DNA of 64,000 bases from Pictodentalium vernedei (lineage: Eukaryota > Mollusca > Scaphopoda > Dentaliida > Dentaliidae), in NCBI GenBank assembly GCA_031216915.1, contig CM062289.1:443805587-443869586 (forward strand), read 5' to 3'. The notes below the pieces were generated by a model. That model did no database searches and was not told the DNA's origin. It saw only the letters and a list, made by a program, of their open reading frames with translations. Below are positions 10,831-20,561 of the stretch, piece after piece (within the stretch, counting starts at the first letter, position 1; every line of letters starts with the position of its first letter). Position numbers and translations under genes: made by a program.

Positions 10831-11480
10831 CAGGGCTCCGTGAAGCGTCGAGATTCGATTCGATTTCGAATCCTAAGTTGGTAATAGGTTCGATTCGGAA
10901 TAGGCTTTCCGATTCGTTTGCCTTCGAATCATTTCACTGGAATTTCGCTTGGTGTCAGTCATCTCACAAAACGGATAGCTGAGTTAGAAATTGTACATAA
11001 ATACTGTTGAAAATAAAGACTGAGTGTAATTTTCGCTATATTAACTTAACAACTTATGTACAAATGCCGCCATCCACGGGTACGGATGACCTTTATATTA
11101 ATATAGCGGGAATTGCATTTCTTATGTTAATATAGCAGAAATTCCAGTTTCACTAGTCATTTCCGCTGATGAGAGCAAATTTAAAGTTACCAATCATTAT
11201 CGACGATGAACTCACGATTGCTAGTGGCTAGTCCAGTGAAGTGTCCAGTATAGAATTCTCCCACCCGTTTCTGTTTTTCAATAAAAAATCCTTACGGGGT
11301 AAAATTCCTGCTACATCCTTAAGGCATGCCTTCATTGGAGGCATGCCTTGATGATGCAGCTGGAATATTTTATCAGTCGGGACTTCAAGACGCCTGCACT
11401 CGATTCGAGGTTCGATTCGAGTTTTGAATAATAGACTCAATTCGATTCGAATCGAAAATATGTGATTCGCAGAGCCCTAC
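10831..11480. mobile_element. hAT-like non-autonomous element rich in GATTCGAATC
   Basis: The left end CAGGGCTCCGTG and right end GCAGAGCCCTA are inverted. Both subterminal zones are packed with TTCGATTCGA-like repeats (10853-10930 and 11398-11460), typical of the subterminal binding arrays of hAT elements. An inner palindrome at 11319-11352 (AAGGCATGCCTTCATTGGAGG, continued by its complement) is also present. Flanks (CCATCAAAA / CACTCAAAT) are only a loose 8-bp duplication. No transposase ORF. Confidence 0.65.
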
Positions 11481-12289
11481 ACTCAAATGCCTACTTGCCT
11501 GTCAATGAGAAACATTGAGGGCCAAAGAAGCAAATTTGCTGCTCATGGGCCATGAACAGAAAATTGTATTCCGAAGTTCTTTTGATGCATTGTATATATT
11601 CATATACACGGGGACTCAGGATCGGCGGGGTACGGCGGAACTCACCCCTTGTCCGTGACTAATAGGCATTCGTGCCATTTCACATGATTTGATAACGCCC
11701 AGATCGTGAGGCAAAATGTCCAAGTAAACAACGTTCGGCTCCGCGTAGTGATTACGGTGTTATTTTCTGACGATTCGTTGGCCATGACATGACAGCACCG
11801 GGTCAAAAAACTACAGAGATATATCTAGTATTAATGTACATGTGAGCGACTCGATTTCAAGACAGAGAGAGGGGCAATGCATTATTCAACATTTTTTGGT
11901 TCATGGGCTCGGCAATACGTGTATCCAATTGGAACATCATGATCCTCTGTCGTGGTTGCCATCGCTAGTTGGCTTGCCGTCCCGGTTGGCCTTCCAATAT
12001 ATCTCTCCCTACTGTGATATCACTGACTCGATATGTGTTATACCACATATCATTAATGTTTGCTAGTTTCGTTTCGACGAGCCTTGCCGATGCAGTTAAT
12101 TCCGTATCCACTATAATAAACTTGATGGAGAATATGGCACGTGTGTATCAATGGGTTTTTTTCATATCTAGATGGACAAAGATATTGTGTGTATTTCGCA
12201 CTGCGTGATATTGGTCTCAATCCTTTTTATTCACTATCTTATAATCTCATCAGCTCCGGATGTTGCACAACTAATATTTAATCGTAATC
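11481..12289. other. No recognisable feature
   Basis: Unique-looking sequence of moderate GC; short ORFs show no family motifs. It lies upstream of the candidate exon at 12290 and might hold its promoter or 5' UTR, but no element can be identified. Confidence 0.45.
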
Positions 12290-12491
12290 ATGAGCGCCAG
12301 CCCCAAAGTTGCCACACAGTCAACAATGGTAGGAAAACCTTCATATTTTTCAAGTGCAGTTGCTGGCCTGGCTGCTTTTGCTTTTGTAATACAATTGGTG
12401 AGTTGTTATCATACCATTTTCTTCGCCAAAGCTGAAAGTGGGTATTCAGCTCGGGAAAAGGATGATGAGTTTGTTTTTCAGAAAGGAGAGG
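12290..12491 (+). CDS. Candidate first coding exon of a small membrane protein (unidentified)
   Basis: An ATG with A at -3 (AATCATGAG) opens a 67-codon reading frame that starts MSASPKVATQSTMVGKPS. A strongly hydrophobic stretch follows at about residues 19-46 (SSAVAGLAAFAFVIQLVSCY region), then a charged tail AESGYSAREKDDEFVFQKGE. The reading frame runs into GAG-GTATGA, a plausible 5' splice site at 12491/12492, two codons before the in-frame stop. The composition (small residues, one membrane segment, acidic/basic tail) looks more like a real protein than neighbouring chance ORFs. No family is recognised and no downstream exon was found, so this remains a candidate only. Confidence 0.35.
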
Positions 12492-12856
12492 TATGAATAT
12501 TTCTTTACTCGATAGAACACGCCATTCCAAAGTGCATTTGGTTCTCTCTCTTTAACTTGTCTCGTGCGTGCATGCACTCAATGCCAAATGTTAAGATACG
12601 TTCGTCGATGTGCACCCCTCTTACATTTATTTAGAGCATTTATTCTTTTTCGTTTAAACTTTGGCTTGCCACCTTCCATTGAAACGAACGCGACCAGTCG
12701 AGGTCGTTTAAAAAATAATTCGGGATTCATCTGCTCTCTTTGGGAAAGAGCCCGGGCCCATGCCATTTGGGAAAATTTGCGCCATGGTCTGTCCAGTTGG
12801 GAATTAGTTTTAGAGGGGAAACATCACACAAAGACTGAGAAGTTTTATGGCGAATA
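12492..12856. other. Possible intron or intergenic sequence
   Basis: Follows the candidate donor GTATGA. Contains ORFs on both strands without recognisable features. Confidence 0.35.
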
Positions 12857-13109
12857 TTAACCTTTTGAAACGGAGCGGCCGTTTTTCCGACCAGGACCAC
12901 GATACGTCATAACGCCATTAAATAGGGTGGCTGGTCAGTAAATGTGTGGGGTAGACCAATCAATATCTTCAACGTGCAGCTCTGAGGCTGGGCCCTGTGG
13001 CTGCACGTTGAAACTTTTGATTGATCTACCCCAAATAATGAATATGGACTCTTCTAATTGCTGCCATTGAACTGGCATGGAAGATACCACTAGTGTTCAA
13101 AGGGTTAAG
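12857..13109. mobile_element. MITE family C, copy 3
   Basis: TTAA at 12857-12860 and 13106-13109. Left arm GAGCGGCCGTTTTTCCGACC, core GTAGACCAATCAATATCTTC ... GATTGATCTACCCC with CAGCTCTGAGGCTG and an extra GGGCCC in the loop. Right arm TTGCTGCCATTGAACTGGCA. Confidence 0.88.
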
Positions 13110-13189
13110 GCGGATACCTAACCAACTGCACGTTTTATAACAAACAGTCGCTCATGGAATCATGTTCATCTCAGTTTCGATAATCTTTA

Positions 13190-13440
13190 TTAACTCGTTA
13201 CCTAACCTGAAAAGCAGACGACACTTGCAAACAAAATTCTTGAATAACTAAATTTTTTCATTTTTTGTCTCAAAAACATAGGTTATGACCCCTCGTTGGA
13301 ACGAGCTCGACGAGCTCGTTCCAACGAGGGATCATAACCTATGTTTTTGAGACAAAAAATGAAAAAATAATGAAAATTAATTGGCATTTTTTGAGAATAG
13401 CGCTAGCCGGTTTTGGTCGTTACGTTGGGTAAAGGGTTAA
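13190..13440. mobile_element. MITE family A, copy 2
   Basis: TTAA ends; opposite orientation to copy 1 (starts with the GAAAAGCAGACGACACTTGC arm and ends with CCGGTTTTGGTCGTTACG). Core GTTATGACCCCTCGTTGGAA around GAGCTCGACGAGCTC, nearly perfect palindrome. Confidence 0.92.
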
Positions 13441-13862
13441 ACTGTATTTATACTGTTAAAGAAGAAGTTATCATTTGCCTTGGAATTTAGATATTTTCTA
13501 AGCTTCGTTAGGTTTAGGAATTTAAATTTAATGCACAGTTAATGTCATGAACTGGGTGGTCATAAGGCCTCAGAAAACAAATGGTTTTCTGAGGCCTTAT
13601 GACAACCCAGTTCGTGTCGTGGTACCAATTGTGTATTCAATGTTTGTTTGAGTGGAGACAAAGATTAGGAAATTTGGGGTTGGGAATTGGGGAAAATCGT
13701 GGATAAATACCACTGGGAAAGGGTCCTCATATTCAGCTACCGGAATTCATGGGGCATGATCAGAAAAGAAAAAAGCAACTCGTGTTGTTTCACTTTCCCT
13801 TCTTTTATTTCGGAAAAAGATGTTCAGTTTGTCGCGTATAACTTATGCTGAGGTAGGTAATG
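13441..13862. repeat. Stretch with a 61-bp palindrome
   Basis: AACTGGGTGGTCATAAGGCC at 13551-13570 pairs with GGCCTTATGACAACCCAGTT at 13592-13611, via CTCAGAAAACAAATGGTTTTCTGAG. Remaining sequence is featureless. Confidence 0.65.
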
Positions 13863-14045
13863 GGTTAATCCTTCTGCATCAAACATAACTGTCCAGCGCT
13901 ATTCACAAAAATCGCCATTCAATTTTTTTATCAATGTTTAAATGAAAAAAACATTGCTTATAACTCCTTCCTCATTGGAACGAGCTTGCTGAACTCGTTC
14001 CAGTGGGGGATCGTTCGCGGTGTATAAGGTATAAAATGAAAGTTT
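13863..14045. mobile_element. Decayed MITE of the A/B group
   Basis: Starts GGGTTAATCC with CCAGCGCTATTCAC; the core is TAACTCCTTCCTCATTGGAA / CTCGTTCCAGTGGGGGATC around GAGCTTGCTGAACTC. The right end is lost. Confidence 0.5.
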
Positions 14046-14261
14046 TAGATACCCAAGAAAGTGTTTGTGAGTGATGATCAGATGCTGTCGGTAAAAGGTC
14101 AAGTACATCGATTTGATAATGAAGACCACAGCTCGTAAATGGATTTTGCGATGTGTAAACGAACATATGGAAAATAGAATTTATAAATATCTAATTATCA
14201 TAATCTGTATATATGAAAGCAAAGCTTATATGATAAGAAATGTTATGTTTTGCTCATTAAT
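14046..14261. other. No recognisable feature
   Basis: AT-rich; nothing recognised apart from a TAATCTGTATATATGA motif at 14209 that recurs next to several palindromes in this window (16784, 17740). Confidence 0.45.
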
Positions 14262-14478
14262 GTTCACAAGGACGCGGTGGCTCAGGAGGTAGAGATGCAG
14301 GCTACAAGCCAAGAGATCCTCGGTTCGAATCCCACCTGCGGGTAAGACTCTTAATCCCGATTGCCCACGTGGGGGTACTGTGGCGTTGTGTACTAAGGCG
14401 TACTGCCCTCTTGTTTTCAACCAATGTTAACCCTACATGCACGGAGTAAATACGTTGGGAGCCTGACAGTTACTCGTC
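14262..14478 (+). mobile_element. tRNA-derived SINE, 5' part (split by a 5S-derived SINE)
   Basis: GGACGCGGTGGCTCAGGAGG carries an A-box-like TGGCTCAGGAGG at about 14278-14289, and GGTTCGAATCC at 14322-14332 is a perfect B box. Together they make a pol III internal promoter of tRNA type. The tRNA-unrelated body (CTAAGGCGTACTGCCCTCTTG, GACAGTTACTCGTC) matches the SINE at 48640-48925 and resumes at 15139 after the insert. It is not a functional tRNA gene: the cloverleaf is not preserved. Confidence 0.75.
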
Positions 14479-15138
14479 AGTGGGAGAGCACAGACGAAGA
14501 GAGACAGGTTTTCGTTAGATCACCGAAGTTAAACAACGTCGAGCCGGGTTTATCCTTGGATGGGTGACCATTGAGCGACTGATTCCGGTTTATCCTTGGA
14601 TGGGTGGCCATTGAGCTATCACCGAAGTTAAACAACGTCGAGTCCGGTTTATCCTTGGATGGGTGACCATTGAGCGATTAATTCCGGTTTATCCTTGGAT
14701 GGGTGACCATTGGCGATTGATTCCGGTTTATCCTTGGATGGGTGACCATTGGCGATTGATTCCGGTTTATCCTTGGATGGGTGACCATTGAGCGATTGAT
14801 TCGGGTGCTTCCCATTGTAGTGGCTGGTTGTGCGATCAGCAAAGTTTGTGTGTGTGACTCTGCGACGTTGAATCTCGTGCCAGCTGTGAACGTTGGGAAT
14901 GTTCACCAGTACTACGCAATCCTCACCGCACCTAGGTGTATAGTAGGGACTCGTTGAGGCGCTTGCCTTGAGTGCCCGTTTTGGGAGCACCGACAGTATG
15001 CTCTGTTGAGTTGAGCTGAGAATGTCATGGAGTGATCAGAGAGTGTGCACGCTTATCATACGGATAATAATAAAGTCAGATTTAAGTCAGAGAGCACTCT
15101 AGTGGATCTAGACATTAACATTGCATTATTGTTATTAT
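14479..15138 (+). mobile_element. 5S rRNA-derived SINE with amplified box C, nested in a tRNA SINE
   Basis: GATCACCGAAGTTAAACAAC at 14518-14537 is the middle of 5S rRNA (box A region), followed by GAGCCGGG and CCTTGGATGGGTGACC (box C region). GGGTGCTTCCCATTGTAGTGG at about 14803-14823 resembles the 5S 3' end. The box C stretch occurs six times (starting 14554, 14594, 14653, 14693, 14732, 14771) at 39-59 bp spacing, and the box A stretch recurs once, at about 14617. A 5S-unrelated body follows, ending in an ATT-rich tail (GCATTATTGTTATTATT) directly before the host SINE resumes. This is the layout of a 5S-promoted (SINE3-type) element. Confidence 0.72.
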
Positions 15139-15256
15139 TCGTTGCTAGGTGGTTCTCTCCGGGTACTCCGGCTTCCTCCACCTGTGAAACTGCCCGACAC
15201 GAAGTGACCTTGGCTGTAGAAAGTTTCGTTAAACCACAATAAAAAAATAATAAATA
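15139..15256 (+). mobile_element. tRNA-derived SINE, 3' part
   Basis: CGTTGCTAGGTGGTTCTCTC and the following CCGGGTACTCCGGCTTCCTCC match 48748-48790 of the second SINE, so this is the continuation of the copy that began at 14262. It ends in an A-rich AATAAAAAAATAATAAATAA tail. Confidence 0.7.
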
Positions 15257-15286
15257 AGTGCACGAGGTAATTTAGCTAAATCAGAA

Positions 15287-16000
15287 ATGTCATCCGAAAA
15301 GATGGCCCTAAAAGTGAAATATCCTTTCATTTTAAAAAATAGTAAAAGTGGTCAAAATTTCATTCTGAGCATTCGAGGTCAAAATTTCATTCTGAGCATT
15401 CGAGGTCAAAATTTCATTCTGAGCATTCGAGGTCAAAATTTCATTCTGAGCATTCGAAGTCAAAATTTCATTCTTAGCATTCGAGGTCAAAATTTCATTC
15501 TTAGCATTCGAGGTCAAAATTTCATTCTGAGCATTCCAGGTCAAAATTTCATTCTGAACATTCGAGGTCAAAATTTCATTCTGAGCATTCGAGGTCAAAA
15601 TTTCATTCTGAGCATTCGAGGTCAAAATTTCATTCTGAGCATTCGAGGTCAAAATTTCATTCTGAGCATTCGAGGTCAAAATTTCATTCTGAGCATTCGA
15701 AGTCAAAATTTCATTCTGAGCATTCGAGGTCAAAATTTCATTCTGAGCATTCGAGGTCAAAATTTCATTCTGAGCATTCGAGGTCAAAATTTCATTCTGA
15801 GCATTCGAGGTCAAAATTTCATTCTGAGCATTCGAGGTCAAAATTTCATTCTGAGCATTCGAGGTCAAAATTTCATTCTGAGCATTCGAGGTCAAAATTT
15901 CATTCTGAGCATTCGAGGTCAAAATTTCATTCTGAGCATTCGAGGTCAAAATTTCATTCTGAGCATTCAAGCTCATAAATGTACGCATCAGGAAAAATAA
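15287..16000 (+). repeat. 27-bp minisatellite, 23 copies, open on both strands
   Basis: The unit GGTCAAAATTTCATTCTGAG CATTCGA repeats 23 times from 15351 with very few substitutions. The period is a multiple of three, so both strands stay open: 237 codons on plus (GQNFILSIR repeats after a 20-residue leader) and 218 on minus (NAQNEILTS repeats). Substitutions show no clear bias to synonymous sites. It is most simply a minisatellite, not a gene. Confidence 0.93.
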
Positions 16001-16089
16001 ATTTCAGATTATCTAATTTGCACAATGTATACATACGAAGAAAAGTGCGTATGATATCTAAAGCAGCTGCTGCAAATTTACGCCCATCT

Positions 16090-16790
16090 CAATTTTTTAT
16101 CTAATATTTTTATCCAACAGTCGTATAGATTTTGGCCTGAAAACCACGAGAACATTATGGACGTATCACATAATGTGTTCCGATTCCGTATAAAGACGAC
16201 TCATTCTGATTCCGTATCATATAGACGACTCGTTTCCGGTAGCGCTACGGGCTATCATAACAGGCACATGGATACATTCTATGTGCGTTTCAGTGATCGA
16301 TCGAACATTATGTCCCAAAAATGTTTAAAAATAATTTAACCCTTTACCTAACATGAAAAGCAGACGACACTTGCAAAAAAAAATTCTTGATCTTGAATAA
16401 CTCATTTTTTTTTTTTTTTGTCTCACAAACATAGGTTATCACCCCTCATTGGAACAAGCTCTTTCCAACGAGGGGTCATAACCTATGGGGTTTTTTGACA
16501 AAAAATGAAAAAATAGTGAAAATTAACTGGCGAATTTTGAGAATAGTGTTGGCCGGTTTTGGCCGTTACGTTGGGTAAAGGGTTAAGATTTAATCTGTTT
16601 ATGTGACAGAATTGTTAGATAAATGAATTATCATGATAATGTGCATGTCCTGTGATTTGTATCAGATTCTCGGTGGTGTTCAAAAATGGGATCACAACTC
16701 GCCGGCAAAGCCGGTTCGTTGAGATCTCATGCTGGACACCGCCTCGAATCTGAGACAGATCACAGGACATGCACATTATCATGATAATCT
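16090..16790 (-). repeat. Inverted duplication, arm 2 (partner 10127-10800)
   Basis: Read on the minus strand it follows the order of 10127-10800: palindrome around CCGGCAAAGCCGG (16690-16720), GGACATGCACATTATCATG, TTATGTGACAGAATTG, MITE-A, TAGCGCTACGGGCTATCATA, GTATCACATAATGTGTTCC. Divergence between the arms is moderate. Together the arms bound about 6.7 kb including the SINE nest and the 27-bp array. Confidence 0.85.
16336..16586. mobile_element. MITE family A, copy 3
   Basis: TTAA at both ends. Starts CCCTTTACCTAACATGAAAA and ends GGCCGTTACGTTGGGTAAAG. The core is shortened (GGAACAAGCTCTTTCC), having lost part of the central palindrome. Sits at the same place in the inverted duplication as copy 1. 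Confidence 0.9.
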
Positions 16791-17587
16791 GTATATATCT
16801 CATAATCGGGGCGTCTTTGCACTGTTACGCAACTAAAGTTTAATGTATCTGTGCCCTTGTTCCGAATCCGTATCAAGGGCCCCTGATGCAAGCGCGTGAT
16901 TCCGCTGTTGCCAAAACAACGGCATTAATATCATTTTTCGATCGCTTCCCGTTTTTCCCTTCAGAGAAAACAATATTAGGTGAGGCGAAGCCGAACCTAA
17001 TATTGTTTTCTCTGAGCCGTATATGACACTGTATCTGCCAACTAAACGCCCTGTAACGTATTTATTATGCACGGCATGCTTGCTATAATGTCTCTGGGGA
17101 AGTTAACTCAACGAATAGTTAAATTATGCACACTTTTCGGCATCTTGGGCTGGTTTGTGGCCTATATTTGGGATTTTCATGAACGCTCGAGTCGAGGCAT
17201 CTCTCTTGAAGTTAAAGGATTAGCTTTCGCTATGAAATGTGGAAAACTCCACCGCAATAAACGATGAACAGCATATCCTAAAATATAATTAACCTTTACA
17301 CCAAAAGGGATATTTAATTCACCAGTAATTATTGCAAAACTAGCAACCAAATTCACGTTGACGAAACACACAGTTGCTCCACTTCGCAAGACAGTTTTCA
17401 GTAAAGTGAATCCCAGTGACGTAATTTTCTCTGAAGTGTAACGTCATCACTGTCCTCAATATGGAGATCAATGAACGCTATTCTATTTTTCAATTTGCGT
17501 CTTTCCACCGATAAGGCAAATGAAAAAGTTCCTCTTAAAATAGTTTTATAACACATTTTGTGGTCAATATTGTGAGATAAATTTATC
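16791..17587. repeat. Unannotated sequence with one 53-bp palindrome
   Basis: CAGAGAAAACAATATTAGG at 16962-16980 pairs with CCTAATATTGTTTTCTCTG at 16996-17014, loop around GGCGAAGCC. The flanking sequence shows nothing recognisable. Confidence 0.6.
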
Positions 17588-17742
17588 ATCACCACAGTGT
17601 GTGTGTCCGGAAATTCTGATCAAGTCTCGTTGTAGGCACAGAATCGCATTTCGACTCGCCCTGACGGGCTCGTCGAAATACTGTTCTGTTTCTACAACTC
17701 GACTTGATCTGAATTTCCGGAGACACACTCTGTGGTGATAAT
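17588..17742. repeat. Imperfect 155-bp palindrome (foldback element)
   Basis: ATCACCACAGTGTGTGTGTC pairs with GACACACTCTGTGGTGAT; inner arms TCCGGAAATTC...GATCAAGT and ACTTGATC...GAATTTCCGGA; centre CGCCCTGACGGGCTCG. Followed by AATCTGTATGTATAC, a motif also found beside the palindrome ending at 16790. Confidence 0.75.
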
Positions 17743-17975
17743 CTGTATGTATACAATTCGTGTCAACTTTGTATGATGGAAAGGAATGTCAGACATCACA
17801 GATCAAGTAAAAGAAAACAACAGAAAACTAGAGCACACCAAACTAAAGACTGCCACCGCCCCACCGACGGAAGACAGCTTCAAGCTTCATCTCTTTAGAT
17901 GTGTCGGCCATCTCAGAATATAGCGGGATTGCCTTCATCCATCACTCCCTTTACTAGAATTGTGCCATTATGGAT
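17743..17975. other. No recognisable feature
   Basis: Short unique-looking stretch before the foldback element; no motif seen. Confidence 0.45.
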
Positions 17976-19105
17976 TCATCGAGATTATTACCATTATGAG
18001 GATGTACAAAATAAGTATCCGAGCCTCGCCCCGGGTTCTATGGGTAGATCACGACTCGTCGAAGATCGTCGAAGACGAGTCGTGATCTACCCATAGAATC
18101 CGGGGCGAGACTCGGATACATATTTTGTACATCTTCGACTAGTCGTGATCTACCCATAGAACCCGGGGCGAGACTCGGATACATATTTTGTACATCTTCG
18201 ACTAGTCGTGATCTACCCATAGAACCCGGGGCGAGACTCGGATACATATTTTGTACATCTTCGACGAGTCGTGGTCTACCCTTAGAACCCGGAGCGAGAC
18301 TAGGATACATATTTTGTACATCTTCGACTAGTCGTGATCTACCCATAGAACCCGGGGCGAGACTCGGATACATATTTTGTACATCTTCGACTAGTCGTGA
18401 TCTACCCTTAGAACCCGGGGCGAGACTCGGATACATAGTTTGTACATCTTCGACGAGTCGTGATCTACCCATAGAACCCGGGGCGAGACTCGGATACATA
18501 TTTTGTACATCTTCGACTAGTCGTGATCTACCCTTAGAACCCGGGGCGAGACTCGGATACATATTTTGTACATCTTCGACTAGTCGTGATCTACCCTTAG
18601 AACCCGGGGCGAGACTCGGATACATATTTTGTACATCTTCGACTAGTCGTGATCTACCCTTAGAACCCGGGGCGAGACTCGGATACATAGTTTGTACATC
18701 TTCGACGAGTCGTGATCTACCCTTAGAACCCGGGGCGAGACTCGGATACATAGTTTGTACATCTTCGACGAGTCGTGATCTACCCATAGAACCCGGGGCG
18801 AGACTCGGATACATATTTTGTACATCTTCGACTAGTCGTGATCTACCCTTAGAACCCGGGGCGAGACTCGGATACATATTTTGTACATCTTCGACTAGTC
18901 GTGATCTACCCTTAGAACCCGGGGCGAGACTCGGATACATAGTTTGTACATCTTCGACGAGTCGTGATCTACCCATAGAACCCGGGGCGAGACTCGGATA
19001 CATATTTTGTACATCTTCGACGAGTCGTGATCTACCCATAGAACCCGGAGCGAGACTCGGATACATATTTTGTACATCCACATAATGGTAATAATCATTT
19101 TATTA
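17976..19105. mobile_element. Foldback element with one arm expanded to 16 tandem 63-bp units
   Basis: The left outer end GATTATTACCATTATG and the right outer end CATAATGGTAATAATC are inverted. Inside, one 63-bp unit lies in one orientation at 18000-18062 (GATGTACAAAATAAGTATCC...ACTCGTCGAAG). It is immediately followed by 16 units in the opposite orientation up to 19078. So the right arm looks like the left arm amplified in tandem. The minus strand is open for 347 codons (DVQNMYPSLAPGSMGRSRLVE repeats), an expected effect of a period divisible by three. Recurrent unit variants (ACTAGTCG/ACGAGTCG, ATATTT/ATAGTT, CCATAG/CCTTAG) show the array's patchwork history. Confidence 0.85.
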
Positions 19106-20242
19106 CACACACATTTAAAATTAAGGTTTGTCCACGGCATTCTAGGATGTGTGATAAAAATAAACTTTTATTGCACACGTGTGGGATACAGATTTTTGCA
19201 CTTTTTTAATGTAAGAATGGAACCAGTCATATTTCTGGGGATACAGTACAATGAGTGCATGGGACCGTTTCGATGCGATGGGTCATTTATTTTGATGTTG
19301 TAAAGTGTTCGCGATCTATAGTATCTGAGTTTATATTGTTTCTGAAGAAACTCATGTCCTATACACTGACCGACCATCAAAAGAAACTTTCTAATTTATT
19401 TTCTTAACGTGAACAATACTTACTGACTATTGATTAAATAACCCGATGGGTTGAAGTATGACATGGAAATGACTGACATGCAGTTCAAACTAAAGAACAA
19501 TGTAGACAGAATATGAAAGCGTCTATGCGTGACGTCATTTCGAATGAATGACGTTGCGCGAGCAAGTTTTTAGGTCACCAAATCGAAATACAAAACAAAT
19601 TGCCTGTCGATATTCACTTGAATTCGTATGGATTCTGTACCCCTGTTAAAGGCTGTAACACGAACTTTCGTGCAGGATTGTGAACAATACGATTATTTCT
19701 CTTGGACAATAAGGATATAAATTTAATTTACGTGGGATGAATTGACAACGGCTACTGTAAATTAGTGTAATCTTGACTAAAATCTTAACCTGTCTGTCAG
19801 TCAGTCGAGTAATGTTCAACAGTCGCGTGGAATTTGGAAGTCAGGTAAACATCTGAGTTTTTTTTTTTATAATTTCTCATTGAAGGATTTTCCGAATTTA
19901 CACCTATTGTTTTTTTTGTGAATGTGTGGTAATTTTTTTGGTGGGGATCACATCAACCGTTCAGAATTCGCGCTGTAAAATTGAGGCATAAAAAGACGGT
20001 AAAATGTATTTCAGAAGAACAGTGTTTCATCGATCGAAGTGGTGACGCGTTACAATTTGCAAGATGAAACTATGAATGAAAGTTCAATCAGCGTACAAAA
20101 TAACAATAAGACTGGTCTCCTGCTTGTGAAGAATAATTTGTCTTATTTTATTTCCTTTACGTCTCAGAAGGATGGGTTAATTCTCACTTAGTATTACCGT
20201 AAAAGTCCTGTTTTAGAAATTTGCGAAGGTGTGTAATAAATA
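19106..20242. other. No recognisable feature
   Basis: AT-rich sequence with no long ORF, repeat or inverted repeat that I could support. A T-run sits at about 19860. Confidence 0.5.
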
Positions 20243-20396
20243 CAGAACCGCACAAGCGTTTGAAAGGGTTAATGTTTATCGCACTCGTTTGGTTTGGCGC
20301 AGAATACCACTCGAGGCTTCGCCTCTCGTGATATTATTGCGCCCAACCAAACTCGTGCGATAAACATTAATACATTGAAACGCTTGTGCGGTTCTG
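20243..20396. repeat. 154-bp palindrome
   Basis: CAGAACCGCACAAGCGTTTG pairs with AAACGCTTGTGCGGTTCTG; TTAATGTTTATCGCAC pairs with GTGCGATAAACATTAA; the loop includes CTCGAGGCTTCGCCTCTCG. Flanks do not show a clear duplication. Probably a foldback MITE. Confidence 0.75.
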
Positions 20397-20519
20397 TCTA
20401 TTTATCTTATAATATATTGGGGATAAGTCAAGAATGTAGATGAATATATAACGAACTATTTATTCGTACGGATGAACAAAAAGAAAAAAATAGAACTCAC
20501 GCGAAAGGAACGTGCTTAC

Positions 20520-20561
20520 ATCCGACCCCCTGATACAAACACCTGTATCAGGGGGTCGGAT
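20520..20561. repeat. Short perfect palindrome
   Basis: ATCCGACCCCCTGATACA and TGTATCAGGGGGTCGGAT are perfect inverted arms with a short loop (AACACC). Confidence 0.75.

Noticed and set aside
14278-14340. Functional tRNA gene
   Set aside because: A and B boxes are present but the sequence does not close an acceptor stem and is followed by a SINE body shared with another locus.
14518-14823. Functional 5S rRNA gene
   Set aside because: The 5' part is diverged and box C is repeated six times; the whole is embedded in a SINE with an ATT tail.
15287-16000. 237-codon repetitive protein
   Set aside because: A 27-bp unit keeps both strands open; the opposite strand gives an equally long frame, so neither is supported.
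18038-19081. 347-codon repetitive protein on the minus strand
   Set aside because: The frame is an automatic result of a 63-bp tandem unit without stops; it ends at the palindrome centre and has no promoter, unique region or synonymous bias that I can see.
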